This document shows, piece after piece, positions 1-5,328 of a DNA stretch of 8,186 nucleotides (the stretch's first letter is position 1; each line of letters opens with the position of its first letter). The translations under genes and the position numbers were made by a program. A model generated the notes under the pieces. It was not told the origin of the DNA. It searched no databases and saw only the letters and a program-made list of their open reading frames with translations. The stretch comes from Reyranella sp. (lineage in GTDB: Bacteria > Pseudomonadota > Alphaproteobacteria > Reyranellales > Reyranellaceae): the NCBI GenBank assembly GCA_030681635.1, contig JAUXRT010000722.1, forward strand, positions 1-8,186, in the 5' to 3' direction.

Positions 1-182
1 CCCATGCCGTTCACCAGGCCGAACTTGGCGCCGTTGCGGCTGGTCCATTCCGGCCCCTTCGGTCCCTCGACCACATAGGGCATGCGTTCCTTCATCTGGC
101 TCGACGCGTTGGCGGTGAACAGGTCGGTCGGCAGCCAGATCAGGTCGATATGTCCGTCGGCGGAGATGACGTCGTATTTCAT
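1..182 (-). CDS. Amidohydrolase family protein, N-terminal part only (runs off left edge)
   Basis: This is the first 60 codons of a minus-strand gene whose remainder lies beyond base 1. The product begins MKYDVISADGHIDLIWLP and continues through a segment rich in polar residues (TNRL-type loop regions are not resolvable at this length). The early beta strand followed by Ser-Ala-Asp-Gly-His is typical of the amidohydrolase-2 (PF04909-like) TIM-barrel hydrolases and decarboxylases, where the first strand carries metal ligands. Here the motif is D-G-H-I-D at residues 9-13, not the classical H-x-H. The ATG at 182-180 is chosen because a GGGAGG Shine-Dalgarno sequence lies just upstream and the protein starts directly with the conserved strand. 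It is divergent from the flavin monooxygenase gene. The substrate cannot be inferred, and a pseudogene cannot be excluded from 60 residues. Confidence 0.8.
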   Translation of the reverse strand, partial: MKYDVISADGHIDLIWLPTDLFTANASSQMKERMPYVVEGPKGPEWTSRNGAKFGLVNGM

Positions 183-191
183 GGGCGTGGC

Positions 192-203
192 CCTCCCGGG
201 AGA
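192..203 (-). promoter_or_regulatory. Palindromic Shine-Dalgarno site of the left-edge amidohydrolase
   Basis: On the minus strand the sequence reads TCTCCCGGGAGG, with GGGAGG as the ribosome binding site about 9 nt before the ATG at 182. The core CTCCCGGGAG is a perfect 10-bp palindrome. The same 12 nt stand before the TauD-like gene at 6219-6230. The site supports the start choice. A regulatory role for the palindrome is speculative. Confidence 0.6.
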
Positions 204-300
204 AATCATCCTCCCGACCCGGTCGTGGGGCCAGTCCCTTCGCATCGTTCCGCGAAAACAGGTGGGATCAATTGGGCGACAAACGCGGATTTCAGGATCT

Positions 301-361
301 CCGGGACCGCGAGCGCCCCGCTCGCTCATGATCATGAGCGAGCGGGACGCTCGCGGTCCGG
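301..361. repeat. REP/BIME-like long palindrome made of two opposed hairpin units
   Basis: Bases 304-331 and 332-359 are inverted copies of one 28-nt unit. They match at every position except one (316 against 347) and meet with no spacer. Beyond them CCGG lies on each side (301-304 and 358-361), so the dyad extends with a 1-nt bulge. Each unit is itself a hairpin: GCGAGCG (309-315) pairs with CGCTCGC (319-325) around a 3-nt loop, and the same stem recurs at 338-344 and 348-354. A pair of short GC-rich stem-loops in opposite orientation is the hallmark of REP doublets (BIMEs), which are dispersed by RAYT transposases and concentrated between genes. Its dispersed nature is an inference, because only one copy is visible here. 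No T-run follows, and it lies between divergent starts, so it is not a terminator. Confidence 0.75.
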
Positions 362-398
362 AAGACACTTGATATGCACGTCCTCTACAGTGCGCCCC

Positions 399-2165
399 AT
401 GAAAGAGACCACCCCCTCATCCGCCGTATCCGACTGGCTCGCCCGTTTTGCCGCTGCTCTGAAAAAGGACGACGCCGCAGGCGCCGCCGCCCTGTTCGCC
501 GCCGACGGCTACTGGCGCGATCTCGTTTCCTTCACCTGGAACATCGTCACCCTGGAGGGGCGGCCGGCGATTGCCGACATGCTGAAGGAGCGACTCGGCG
601 ACGTGCGGCCCGAGGCGTTCGTGGCCGGCGGCCGCGATGGTTGGTTCACCTTCGAGACGGCGCGCGGCCGCGGCACCGGCCATGTCCGCCTGAAGGACGG
701 CAAGGCTTTTACGTTGTTCACCGCCCTGATGGAGCTGAAGGGTTTCGAGGAGCTGAAGGGGGCCACCCGAGAGTCGGGCGTCCAGCATGGCGCCATCCAG
801 AACCGTGTCACCTGGACCGACCGTCGCCAGGCCGACGCCAATGAACTGGGTTACGGCCGCCAGCCGTTCGTGCTGGTGATCGGCGGCGGGCAGGGTGGCA
901 TCGGCCTCGGCGCGCGGCTGAAGCGCCTTGAGGTGCCGGCGCTGATCGTCGATCGCAACCCGCGGCCGGGCGATGCCTGGCGTAACCGTTACAAGTCTCT
1001 CTGCCTGCACGATCCGGTCTGGTACGACCATCTGCCATACCTGCCGTTTCCCGATCACTGGCCGATCTACACGCCCAAGGACAAGATGGGCGACTGGCTG
1101 GAATCCTATGTGAAGATCATGGAGCTCGACTACTGGAGCTCGACGACGTGCAAGGGCGCGTCGTGGGACGAGGCCCGGCAGGAATGGACCGTCACCGTCG
1201 AGCGCGACGGCATCCAGGTCACGATGACGCCGAAGCACATCGTCCTAGCCACCGGCATGTCGGGTTTTCCCGAGATCCCGCGCTTTCTCGGCGCCGATCT
1301 CTTCAAGGGCCAGCAGCATCACTCCAGTCACCACACCGGCGGCGAGGGCTGGGCTGGCAAGCGCTGTGTCGTCGTGGGCTCGAACAATTCTGCGCACGAC
1401 ATCGCGGCCGATCTCTGGGAGCACGGCGCCGACGTGACCCTGCTGCAGCGTTCGCCGACGCTGGTCATGCGGGCGGAGACGCTGGCGAAGAACCGCGCGC
1501 TCTATTCGGAGGCAGCACTCGCGGCTGGCATCACGACGGACATCGCCGACCTCACGACGGCGTCGATGCCTTATGGCGCGCTGCCCCAGGTCATGCAGCC
1601 AGTGGTCGAGCAAATCCGGCGCGAGGATGCGGATTTCTACGCGCGTCTCGGCGCCGCCGGCTTCAAGCTCACCTTCGGCGAGGACGACACCGGCATCGGG
1701 CCGATGTATCTCCGCCGTGGCTCCGGCTACTACATCGACGTCGGTGCGTCGGAGCTGATCGCCGACGGCCGCATAAAACTCAAGTCGGGCGTCGAGGTGG
1801 CGCGGCTCACGGCTGACTCCGTCGTGCTGAACGACGGCAGCGAGCTGAAAGCCGATCTTGTCGTCTATGCCACCGGCTACGGGTCGATGAACCAATGGGC
1901 CGGCGAATTGATCTCGCCCGAGGTCGCCGACAAGGTCGGCAGGTGCTGGGGGTTGGGCTCCGACACGGCCAAGGACCCCGGGCCATGGGAGGGCGAGCTG
2001 CGCAACATGTGGAAGCCGACGGCGCAGGCGAACCTCTGGTTCCACGGCGGCAACCTCATGCAGTCCCGGCTCTATTCCCGGTTCCTGGCGCTGCAGCTCA
2101 AGGCGCGGCTGGAGGGATTGCCGACACCGGTCTACGGGCAAGCGCCGGTCCATCACCGGGCGTGA
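399..2165 (+). CDS. FAD/NAD(P)H-dependent monooxygenase with N-terminal NTF2/SnoaL-like domain
   Basis: The 588-residue product has two parts. Residues about 8-125 resemble the NTF2/SnoaL cone fold (WLARFAAAL near 13-21, WRDLVSFTWNI at 39-49). From about 155 onward it is a flavoprotein monooxygenase of the FMO/Baeyer-Villiger type. The FAD-binding glycine motif GGGQGG is at 162-167, with Asp185 ending the second strand. An FMO-like FxGxxxH lies at 302-308 and is continued by SSHH. A second nucleotide-binding motif, GSNNSA, is at 327-332, and ATGYG at 491-495. It should use NAD(P)H and O2 to oxygenate a ketone or a heteroatom; the substrate is unknown. The frame is open back to 150, but the ATG at 399 is preferred because the upstream part would translate the palindrome and the conserved domain starts right after 399. 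The Shine-Dalgarno sequence is weak. Annotation as a generic NAD(P)/FAD-dependent oxidoreductase is the safe alternative. Confidence 0.9.
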   Translation: MKETTPSSAVSDWLARFAAALKKDDAAGAAALFAADGYWRDLVSFTWNIVTLEGRPAIADMLKERLGDVRPEAFVAGGRDGWFTFETARGRGTGHVRLKDGKAFTLFTALMELKGFEELKGATRESGVQHGAIQNRVTWTDRRQADANELGYGRQPFVLVIGGGQGGIGLGARLKRLEVPALIVDRNPRPGDAWRNRYKSLCLHDPVWYDHLPYLPFPDHWPIYTPKDKMGDWLESYVKIMELDYWSSTTCKGASWDEARQEWTVTVERDGIQVTMTPKHIVLATGMSGFPEIPRFLGADLFKGQQHHSSHHTGGEGWAGKRCVVVGSNNSAHDIAADLWEHGADVTLLQRSPTLVMRAETLAKNRALYSEAALAAGITTDIADLTTASMPYGALPQVMQPVVEQIRREDADFYARLGAAGFKLTFGEDDTGIGPMYLRRGSGYYIDVGASELIADGRIKLKSGVEVARLTADSVVLNDGSELKADLVVYATGYGSMNQWAGELISPEVADKVGRCWGLGSDTAKDPGPWEGELRNMWKPTAQANLWFHGGNLMQSRLYSRFLALQLKARLEGLPTPVYGQAPVHHRA

Positions 2166-2211
2166 TTTACCCGGGGGACGATTGCGGCACTGACAGCGTA
2201 GACTGAGAACG

Positions 2212-2664
2212 ATGATCCGCCGCGCCCTGCTTCTCGGACTCCTGCTCACGGCGGCTGGCTGCTCGTTCTACATGGGCGAGCCCACGCTGCCCAAGACCGA
2301 CTTCCGGGCCACGCTGAACGGCGCCAGCGAAGTGCCGCCGACGGCGACGAGGGGCAGCGGCTATTTCACCGCGGTCTACCGGCCTTCGACCAAGGTGTTG
2401 GAGTATCGCCTGAACCTGGTGGGCCTGAGCGGGCCGGTCACCATTGCCTACCTGCACGGCCCGGCGGCACCCGGCGAGAACGCCGAGAAGGTCGTGCCGA
2501 TCGACGTCCCGCTCTACCGCGATCGCTCGCACATATCCGATGGAGTCACGCTCACCGAGGAGCAGGCCGGCCAGGTCATGGCTGGTCTCTGGTACGTGAA
2601 CGTGATGACCGAGAAGTTCCCCGACGGCGAGATCCGCGGCCAGATCCTGCCGCTGAAGAAGTAG
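2212..2664 (+). CDS. CHRD-domain putative lipoprotein
   Basis: The 150-residue product begins with a short basic start and a hydrophobic run (residues 2-16) ending TAAG before Cys17. This is an acceptable but not perfect lipobox (Ala rather than Leu at -3), so a lipid-anchored envelope protein is likely; Ser at +2 would favour the outer membrane. Residues about 31-148 form one CHRD domain (PF07452-type), seen as GASEVPP at 37-43, YRLNLVGLSGPVT at 65-77, LHGPAAPGENA at 81-91 and GEIRGQ at 139-144. The domain's role in bacteria is not known. From memory of the family, AHIHGP and VNVHT are usual; here they read AYLHGP and VNVMT, so two usual histidines are missing. It follows the monooxygenase by 46 nt with only a weak ribosome binding site. 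Its stop lies 3 nt from the stop of the convergent amidohydrolase. Confidence 0.88.
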   Translation: MIRRALLLGLLLTAAGCSFYMGEPTLPKTDFRATLNGASEVPPTATRGSGYFTAVYRPSTKVLEYRLNLVGLSGPVTIAYLHGPAAPGENAEKVVPIDVPLYRDRSHISDGVTLTEEQAGQVMAGLWYVNVMTEKFPDGEIRGQILPLKK

Positions 2665-2667
2665 CGC

Positions 2668-3492
2668 CTAGAATTTCTGCTTCCAGCCGATCCACTCGCA
2701 GAGACCGCGACCCATCACATCTTGCAGGTCGTTTCCCTTCAGCCAGGACAGCTCCTCGGTGAAGAAGGTCACGCACTGGCGGTAGCTGCATTGCATGCGG
2801 GTGATGTCGGTGCCCCAGAAGAAGCGCTTGGGCCCGAAGGCGTCGAAGATGCGGTGCAGCCCGTCCTGGATGTTGCGGAAGGGATAGCCCTTGGTCGAGT
2901 AGTGCGGTGCGCCTGTGGCCTTCACCGCGACGTTGGGCAATTTTCCAAGCGCCACCAGCTTGTCGAGATGGATGAAGGCCTCTTCGTCCTGGCCGTGGCG
3001 ATTTAGGCCGCAATGGTCGACGATCAGTTTCAGGTTCGGATGTGCCTCGGCGATGGCGCGGAACTTGTCGGGAAAGATTCCGCCCATGGTCGCGACGGGG
3101 ATTCCTTCCTTCGCAGCCGCGGGCCACACCCAGTCGAGCAGGCCGTCATCGAGCCACTTCTGCTCGGCGGGCTGCAGCAGCGCCCAGCGCAGGCCCATCA
3201 TGCCCGGCTGGTTGCGCCAGCCCACGATGCGCGTGCGGCTCTCGGGATCCTGTAGCGGGAACTGGCCCATCACGGCGAAGCGCTCGGGATACTTTTTCGC
3301 GGCATCGAGCGCGAGCTGGTTGGAGGTCGGGTCCCAGCTGTAGGGCGGATGGATGAGCGCGGCGGAGACACCGGCCTCGTCCATCTCCTTCAGCGCTTCC
3401 TCGGCCGTGAATCTCTCGACCTTGCGATGCAGGCCGGACGGCGGCGTCACCGTCTGGCCCCAGATGTGGATCTGCGCGTCGACGATCTTCAT
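2668..3492 (-). CDS. Amidohydrolase-2 family hydrolase, possible lactonase
   Basis: The 274-residue product is a complete small TIM-barrel amidohydrolase. It starts MKIVDAQIHIWG, with the first-strand motif D-A-Q-I-H at 5-9 where H-x-H is classical. Later landmarks are LIHPPYSWDP, the LIVDHCGLN strand, VAVKATGAPHYS, and FFWGTDITR near the C-terminus, whose Asp corresponds to the usual catalytic metal-facing Asp. The family (COG2159/COG3618-like) includes lactonases, decarboxylases and related hydrolases. It lies 77 nt downstream of an aldo/keto reductase on the same strand, which makes hydrolysis of a lactone made by that enzyme a reasonable guess. Two ATGs are adjacent, at 3495 and 3492. The second is chosen because AGAGGA sits 6 nt before it and only 3 nt before the first, and because the protein then opens directly with the conserved strand. 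The open frame extends to 3921 but overlaps the reductase. Confidence 0.88.
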   Translation of the reverse strand: MKIVDAQIHIWGQTVTPPSGLHRKVERFTAEEALKEMDEAGVSAALIHPPYSWDPTSNQLALDAAKKYPERFAVMGQFPLQDPESRTRIVGWRNQPGMMGLRWALLQPAEQKWLDDGLLDWVWPAAAKEGIPVATMGGIFPDKFRAIAEAHPNLKLIVDHCGLNRHGQDEEAFIHLDKLVALGKLPNVAVKATGAPHYSTKGYPFRNIQDGLHRIFDAFGPKRFFWGTDITRMQCSYRQCVTFFTEELSWLKGNDLQDVMGRGLCEWIGWKQKF

Positions 3493-3498
3493 CATTCT

Positions 3499-3504
3499 TC
3501 CTCT
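3499..3504 (-). promoter_or_regulatory. Ribosome binding site deciding between two adjacent ATGs
   Basis: AGAGGA on the minus strand lies 3 nt before the ATG at 3495 and 6 nt before the ATG at 3492. The second spacing is closer to normal, so the downstream ATG is the more likely start. The difference is one residue. Confidence 0.55.
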
Positions 3505-3506
3505 TT

Positions 3507-3519
3507 CTGCACTGTGCAG
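3507..3519. promoter_or_regulatory. Operator-like dyad CTGCAC-T-GTGCAG upstream of the amidohydrolase
   Basis: This is a perfect 6-bp inverted repeat around one central base, two bases upstream of the Shine-Dalgarno purine run of the amidohydrolase. Its position suits a repressor site or a small 5' structure. No regulator gene is in the window to pair with it, and a dyad this short could be chance. Confidence 0.25.
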
Positions 3520-3552
3520 GCTCTCGCGCCTCAGAAGGCGCTGACGCCCGCC

Positions 3553-3570
3553 GGCGCCTGTGAAGGCGCC
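3553..3570 (-). other. GC-rich hairpin at the stop codon of the aldo/keto reductase
   Basis: GGCGCCT (3553-3559) and AGGCGCC (3564-3570) form a perfect 7-bp stem around a 4-nt loop, one arm touching the last base of the reductase stop codon. No T-run follows in the direction of transcription, so it is not a classical intrinsic terminator. Within a two-gene transcript it could slow decay of the upstream message or reduce read-through. GAAGGCGC also recurs directly at 3534-3541 and 3562-3569. Confidence 0.35.
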
Positions 3571-4598
3571 TAGTTCGGGGTCGGCGCGGCGGGATCGAGC
3601 AGCTTCTCGCGCTTCAGCTCGCTCCACAGCTCGACCGGGATTTTTACGCTCATATGCGCCACGTTCTGCTTCACCTCCGCGACGCTGAGCGCGCCCGGGA
3701 TGACGGAGCAGAAGGCGGGATGGAACAGCGGGAACTGCATGGCGGCAGCGCCGAGCGGCACGCCGTGGCGTGTGCATACGGCCTCGATCTTCTGCGCCTT
3801 CGCGATCAGCGGGGCAGGGGCTTCGACATAGTCGTGCGTGGCGCCGGGCTTCACGCCGCCTGTGAGGATGCCGGAATTGTAGGGCCCGCCCAGGATCACC
3901 GAGACGTGGCGCTTGGTGCATTCCGGCAGGAATTCCTCGAGCGCCCCCTGTTCGAGGAGCGTATAGCGGCCGGCCAGCAGCATGCAGTCGAAGTCGCCCG
4001 CCTTGACGAAGCGCGTGCTGGTGTCGCTCTCGTTGATGCCGACGCCGATGGCGCCGATGATGCCCGCCTTGCGCAGCTCGTCGAGCGCGCGATAGCCCGA
4101 GTCCATCACCGTCTTGAAGCGCTCATCGAGCACGGCGCGGTCCCTGGTGGTCCAGAAATCGACGTCGTGGATCAACGCGATGTCGATCTTCTGCAGGCCG
4201 AGCCTCATGTGCGAGTGTTCGAGCGAGCGCATGACGCCGTCGTAGGTGTAGTCGTAGACCGGCGCGAAGCCGGGCAAGCCGTTTTCGCGAAAATCCGCCG
4301 GCGGCTTCTCGCCGGGCTTCATCGCATGCATGATTCGGCCGATCTTGGTCGACAGCACGTAGCTGTCCCGGGGCTTTTCGCGCAAGGCCGCGCCCATGCG
4401 CAGCTCGCTGCGACCGTAACCGTAGTAGGGCGAGGTATCGAAGAAGCGGATACCGGCATCGTAGCCGTCGTCGGTGAGCTTCACCGCTTCTGCATCCGGG
4501 ATGGTGGCGCGAAAGCCGCCCATCGGTGCGCCGCCGAGGCCCAGTTCCGTCACTTCGAGTTTCGTTTTGCCGACCTTGCGGCGCTTGAGCACCGTCAT
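3570..4598 (-). CDS. Aldo/keto reductase, D-threo-aldose 1-dehydrogenase-like
   Basis: The 342-residue product is a full-length cytosolic TIM-barrel oxidoreductase of the AKR superfamily. The catalytic tetrad is intact: Asp54 and Tyr59 in RFFDTSPYYGYGRSE, Lys85 in VLSTKIGR, and His144 in ALIHDVDF. The N-terminal GLGGAPMGG segment and the C-terminal VIPGALSVAEVKQNV segment, which helps bind the coenzyme phosphate or adenine end, are also present. The FDTSPYYGYGRSE version and the VDF after the His are those of the group containing D-threo-aldose (L-fucose) 1-dehydrogenase and the AKR-type pyridoxal 4-dehydrogenase, both of which give lactones. The exact substrate is not determined. The start is secure: GGAGG lies about 8 nt before the ATG at 4598. 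It is the first gene of a pair with the amidohydrolase downstream and diverges from the GST gene 64 bp away. Confidence 0.93.
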   Translation of the reverse strand: MTVLKRRKVGKTKLEVTELGLGGAPMGGFRATIPDAEAVKLTDDGYDAGIRFFDTSPYYGYGRSELRMGAALREKPRDSYVLSTKIGRIMHAMKPGEKPPADFRENGLPGFAPVYDYTYDGVMRSLEHSHMRLGLQKIDIALIHDVDFWTTRDRAVLDERFKTVMDSGYRALDELRKAGIIGAIGVGINESDTSTRFVKAGDFDCMLLAGRYTLLEQGALEEFLPECTKRHVSVILGGPYNSGILTGGVKPGATHDYVEAPAPLIAKAQKIEAVCTRHGVPLGAAAMQFPLFHPAFCSVIPGALSVAEVKQNVAHMSVKIPVELWSELKREKLLDPAAPTPN

Positions 4599-4662
4599 GT
4601 TCGTTTCCTCCGCGGACGCGAGAGAGTACGAATTGGATCAGGTCCGCGCCACAGGAGACACT
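4599..4662. promoter_or_regulatory. Short divergent promoter region with a spaced inverted repeat
   Basis: These 64 bp separate the start codons of the reductase and GST genes and must hold the two ribosome binding sites and, if both are transcribed from here, two overlapping promoters. CGCGGAC (4611-4617) and GTCCGCG (4642-4648) form a 7-bp inverted repeat 24 bp apart. No clear -35/-10 pair is seen. Sharing so little space suggests joint control, but a 7-bp dyad in GC-rich DNA may be chance. Confidence 0.35.
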
Positions 4663-5316
4663 ATGACCGACGACATTGGTGAGGGGCGTCTCGTTCTGCA
4701 CGGCAGTTTCACCTCGAGCTCGAGCTACAAGCCGATGCTGTTCCTGGCGTTGAGCGGCCTGCCGTTTTCCTTCCGCACGGTCAATCTGAAGAACGGCGTG
4801 CAGAAGGAGGCAGCCCACCTCGCCATCAACCGCTACGGCCAGGTGCCGGTGCTGCGTCACCGCGGCCTCACCCTCGTGATGTCGAATGTCGTTCTCGATT
4901 ATCTCGCACGCACCACCGGCCATTTCGAGCCGAAGACGGAACAGCACCGCTGGCAGGCGCGCGAGTGGCTGTCGTGGGAGAACGACGCCATCACCAACGT
5001 GGCGCGCGTCCGTCATTTCGCCCGCTTCCGGCCCGACGTTTCGCAGGACATCGTCAATTTCTTCCGCCCGCAGGCGGAAGCGGCCCTCGACTTCGCCGAC
5101 AAGTCGCTGGCCGGCCGCGAGTGGCTGGTGGGCGATGCCTGCTCGATTGCCGACATCGGCTGCTGGGGCCGCATGGTGTTTGCGCACGAAGGCGGCCTGT
5201 CGATCGACACGCGGCCCAACCTGGCGGCCTGGCGCGATCGGCTGAGGGCGATGCCGGGCTTCGCGCTGCCCTACGATCTCATTCCGAAGAAGGACGCGGA
5301 GTTCGACGGGCGTTAG
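4663..5316 (+). CDS. Glutathione S-transferase family protein
   Basis: The 217-residue product has the two-domain GST layout. Residues about 8-85 are the thioredoxin-like domain, with a Ser-rich first helix start (FTSSSSYKPM, 16-25) that could supply the activating Ser and the cis-proline motif GQVPVL at 59-64. The usual E/Q-S glutathione-contact pair is replaced by Met73-Ser74. Residues about 95-205 are the helical domain, with the conserved N-capping motif SIADIGCWGRM at 161-171. Likely roles are glutathione conjugation, isomerisation or reductive cleavage of an electrophile in a catabolic route. Specificity cannot be read from sequence. The ATG at 4663 is preferred over upstream in-frame starts because AGGAG (4653-4657) precedes it by 5 nt and earlier starts would run into the divergent reductase. 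The stop lies 12 bp from the stop of the convergent dioxygenase. Confidence 0.9.
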   Translation: MTDDIGEGRLVLHGSFTSSSSYKPMLFLALSGLPFSFRTVNLKNGVQKEAAHLAINRYGQVPVLRHRGLTLVMSNVVLDYLARTTGHFEPKTEQHRWQAREWLSWENDAITNVARVRHFARFRPDVSQDIVNFFRPQAEAALDFADKSLAGREWLVGDACSIADIGCWGRMVFAHEGGLSIDTRPNLAAWRDRLRAMPGFALPYDLIPKKDAEFDGR

Positions 5317-5328
5317 CTGGGCCCGCCC

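Larger units (their letters stand above)
183..398. promoter_or_regulatory. Divergent intergenic region between amidohydrolase and flavin monooxygenase
   Basis: This 216-bp gap separates the start codons of two divergent genes, so it should carry both promoters. The left part (183-300) is ordinary sequence apart from the palindromic ribosome binding site. The right part holds the long palindrome at 301-361, leaving only 37 bp before the monooxygenase ATG. I see no -35/-10 pair good enough to call on either strand and no convincing regulator box beyond the palindrome. Confidence 0.5.

Noticed and set aside
222..290. Possible sigma-70 promoter for the left-edge amidohydrolase (minus-strand TTGATC, 17-nt spacer, AACGAT)
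   Set aside because: The -10 match is only three of six bases; too weak to report as a promoter.
150..398. Upstream extension of the flavin monooxygenase frame to an ATG at 150
   Set aside because: It would overlap the start of the divergent amidohydrolase and translate the palindrome. The conserved NTF2-like domain begins right after the ATG at 399.
1121..1144. Direct repeat of GGAGCTCGAC in the monooxygenase gene
   Set aside because: The two copies are 14 nt apart, out of frame with each other and inside conserved coding sequence; most likely coincidence.
417..2249. Two long minus-strand open frames opposite the monooxygenase (417-1238 and 1245-2249)
   Set aside because: They are Arg/Pro/Ala/His-rich with no recognisable domain and lie wholly opposite a well-supported gene. 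They are the expected shadow of third-codon-position G+C bias.
3654..4682. Long plus-strand open frame opposite the aldo/keto reductase
   Set aside because: Low-complexity composition and no family resemblance, while the opposite strand encodes a protein with an intact catalytic tetrad.
4713..4724. 12-bp palindrome CTCGAGCTCGAG inside the GST gene
   Set aside because: It is explained by a run of serine codons with alternating synonymous use; no regulatory context.
4123..5187. Minus-strand open frame spanning the reductase and GST genes
   Set aside because: It crosses a divergent promoter region and is antisense or out of frame to two well-supported genes.
5317..5328. Terminator between the convergent GST and TauD-like genes
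   Set aside because: The gap is only 12 bp with no stem-loop and no T-run on either strand.
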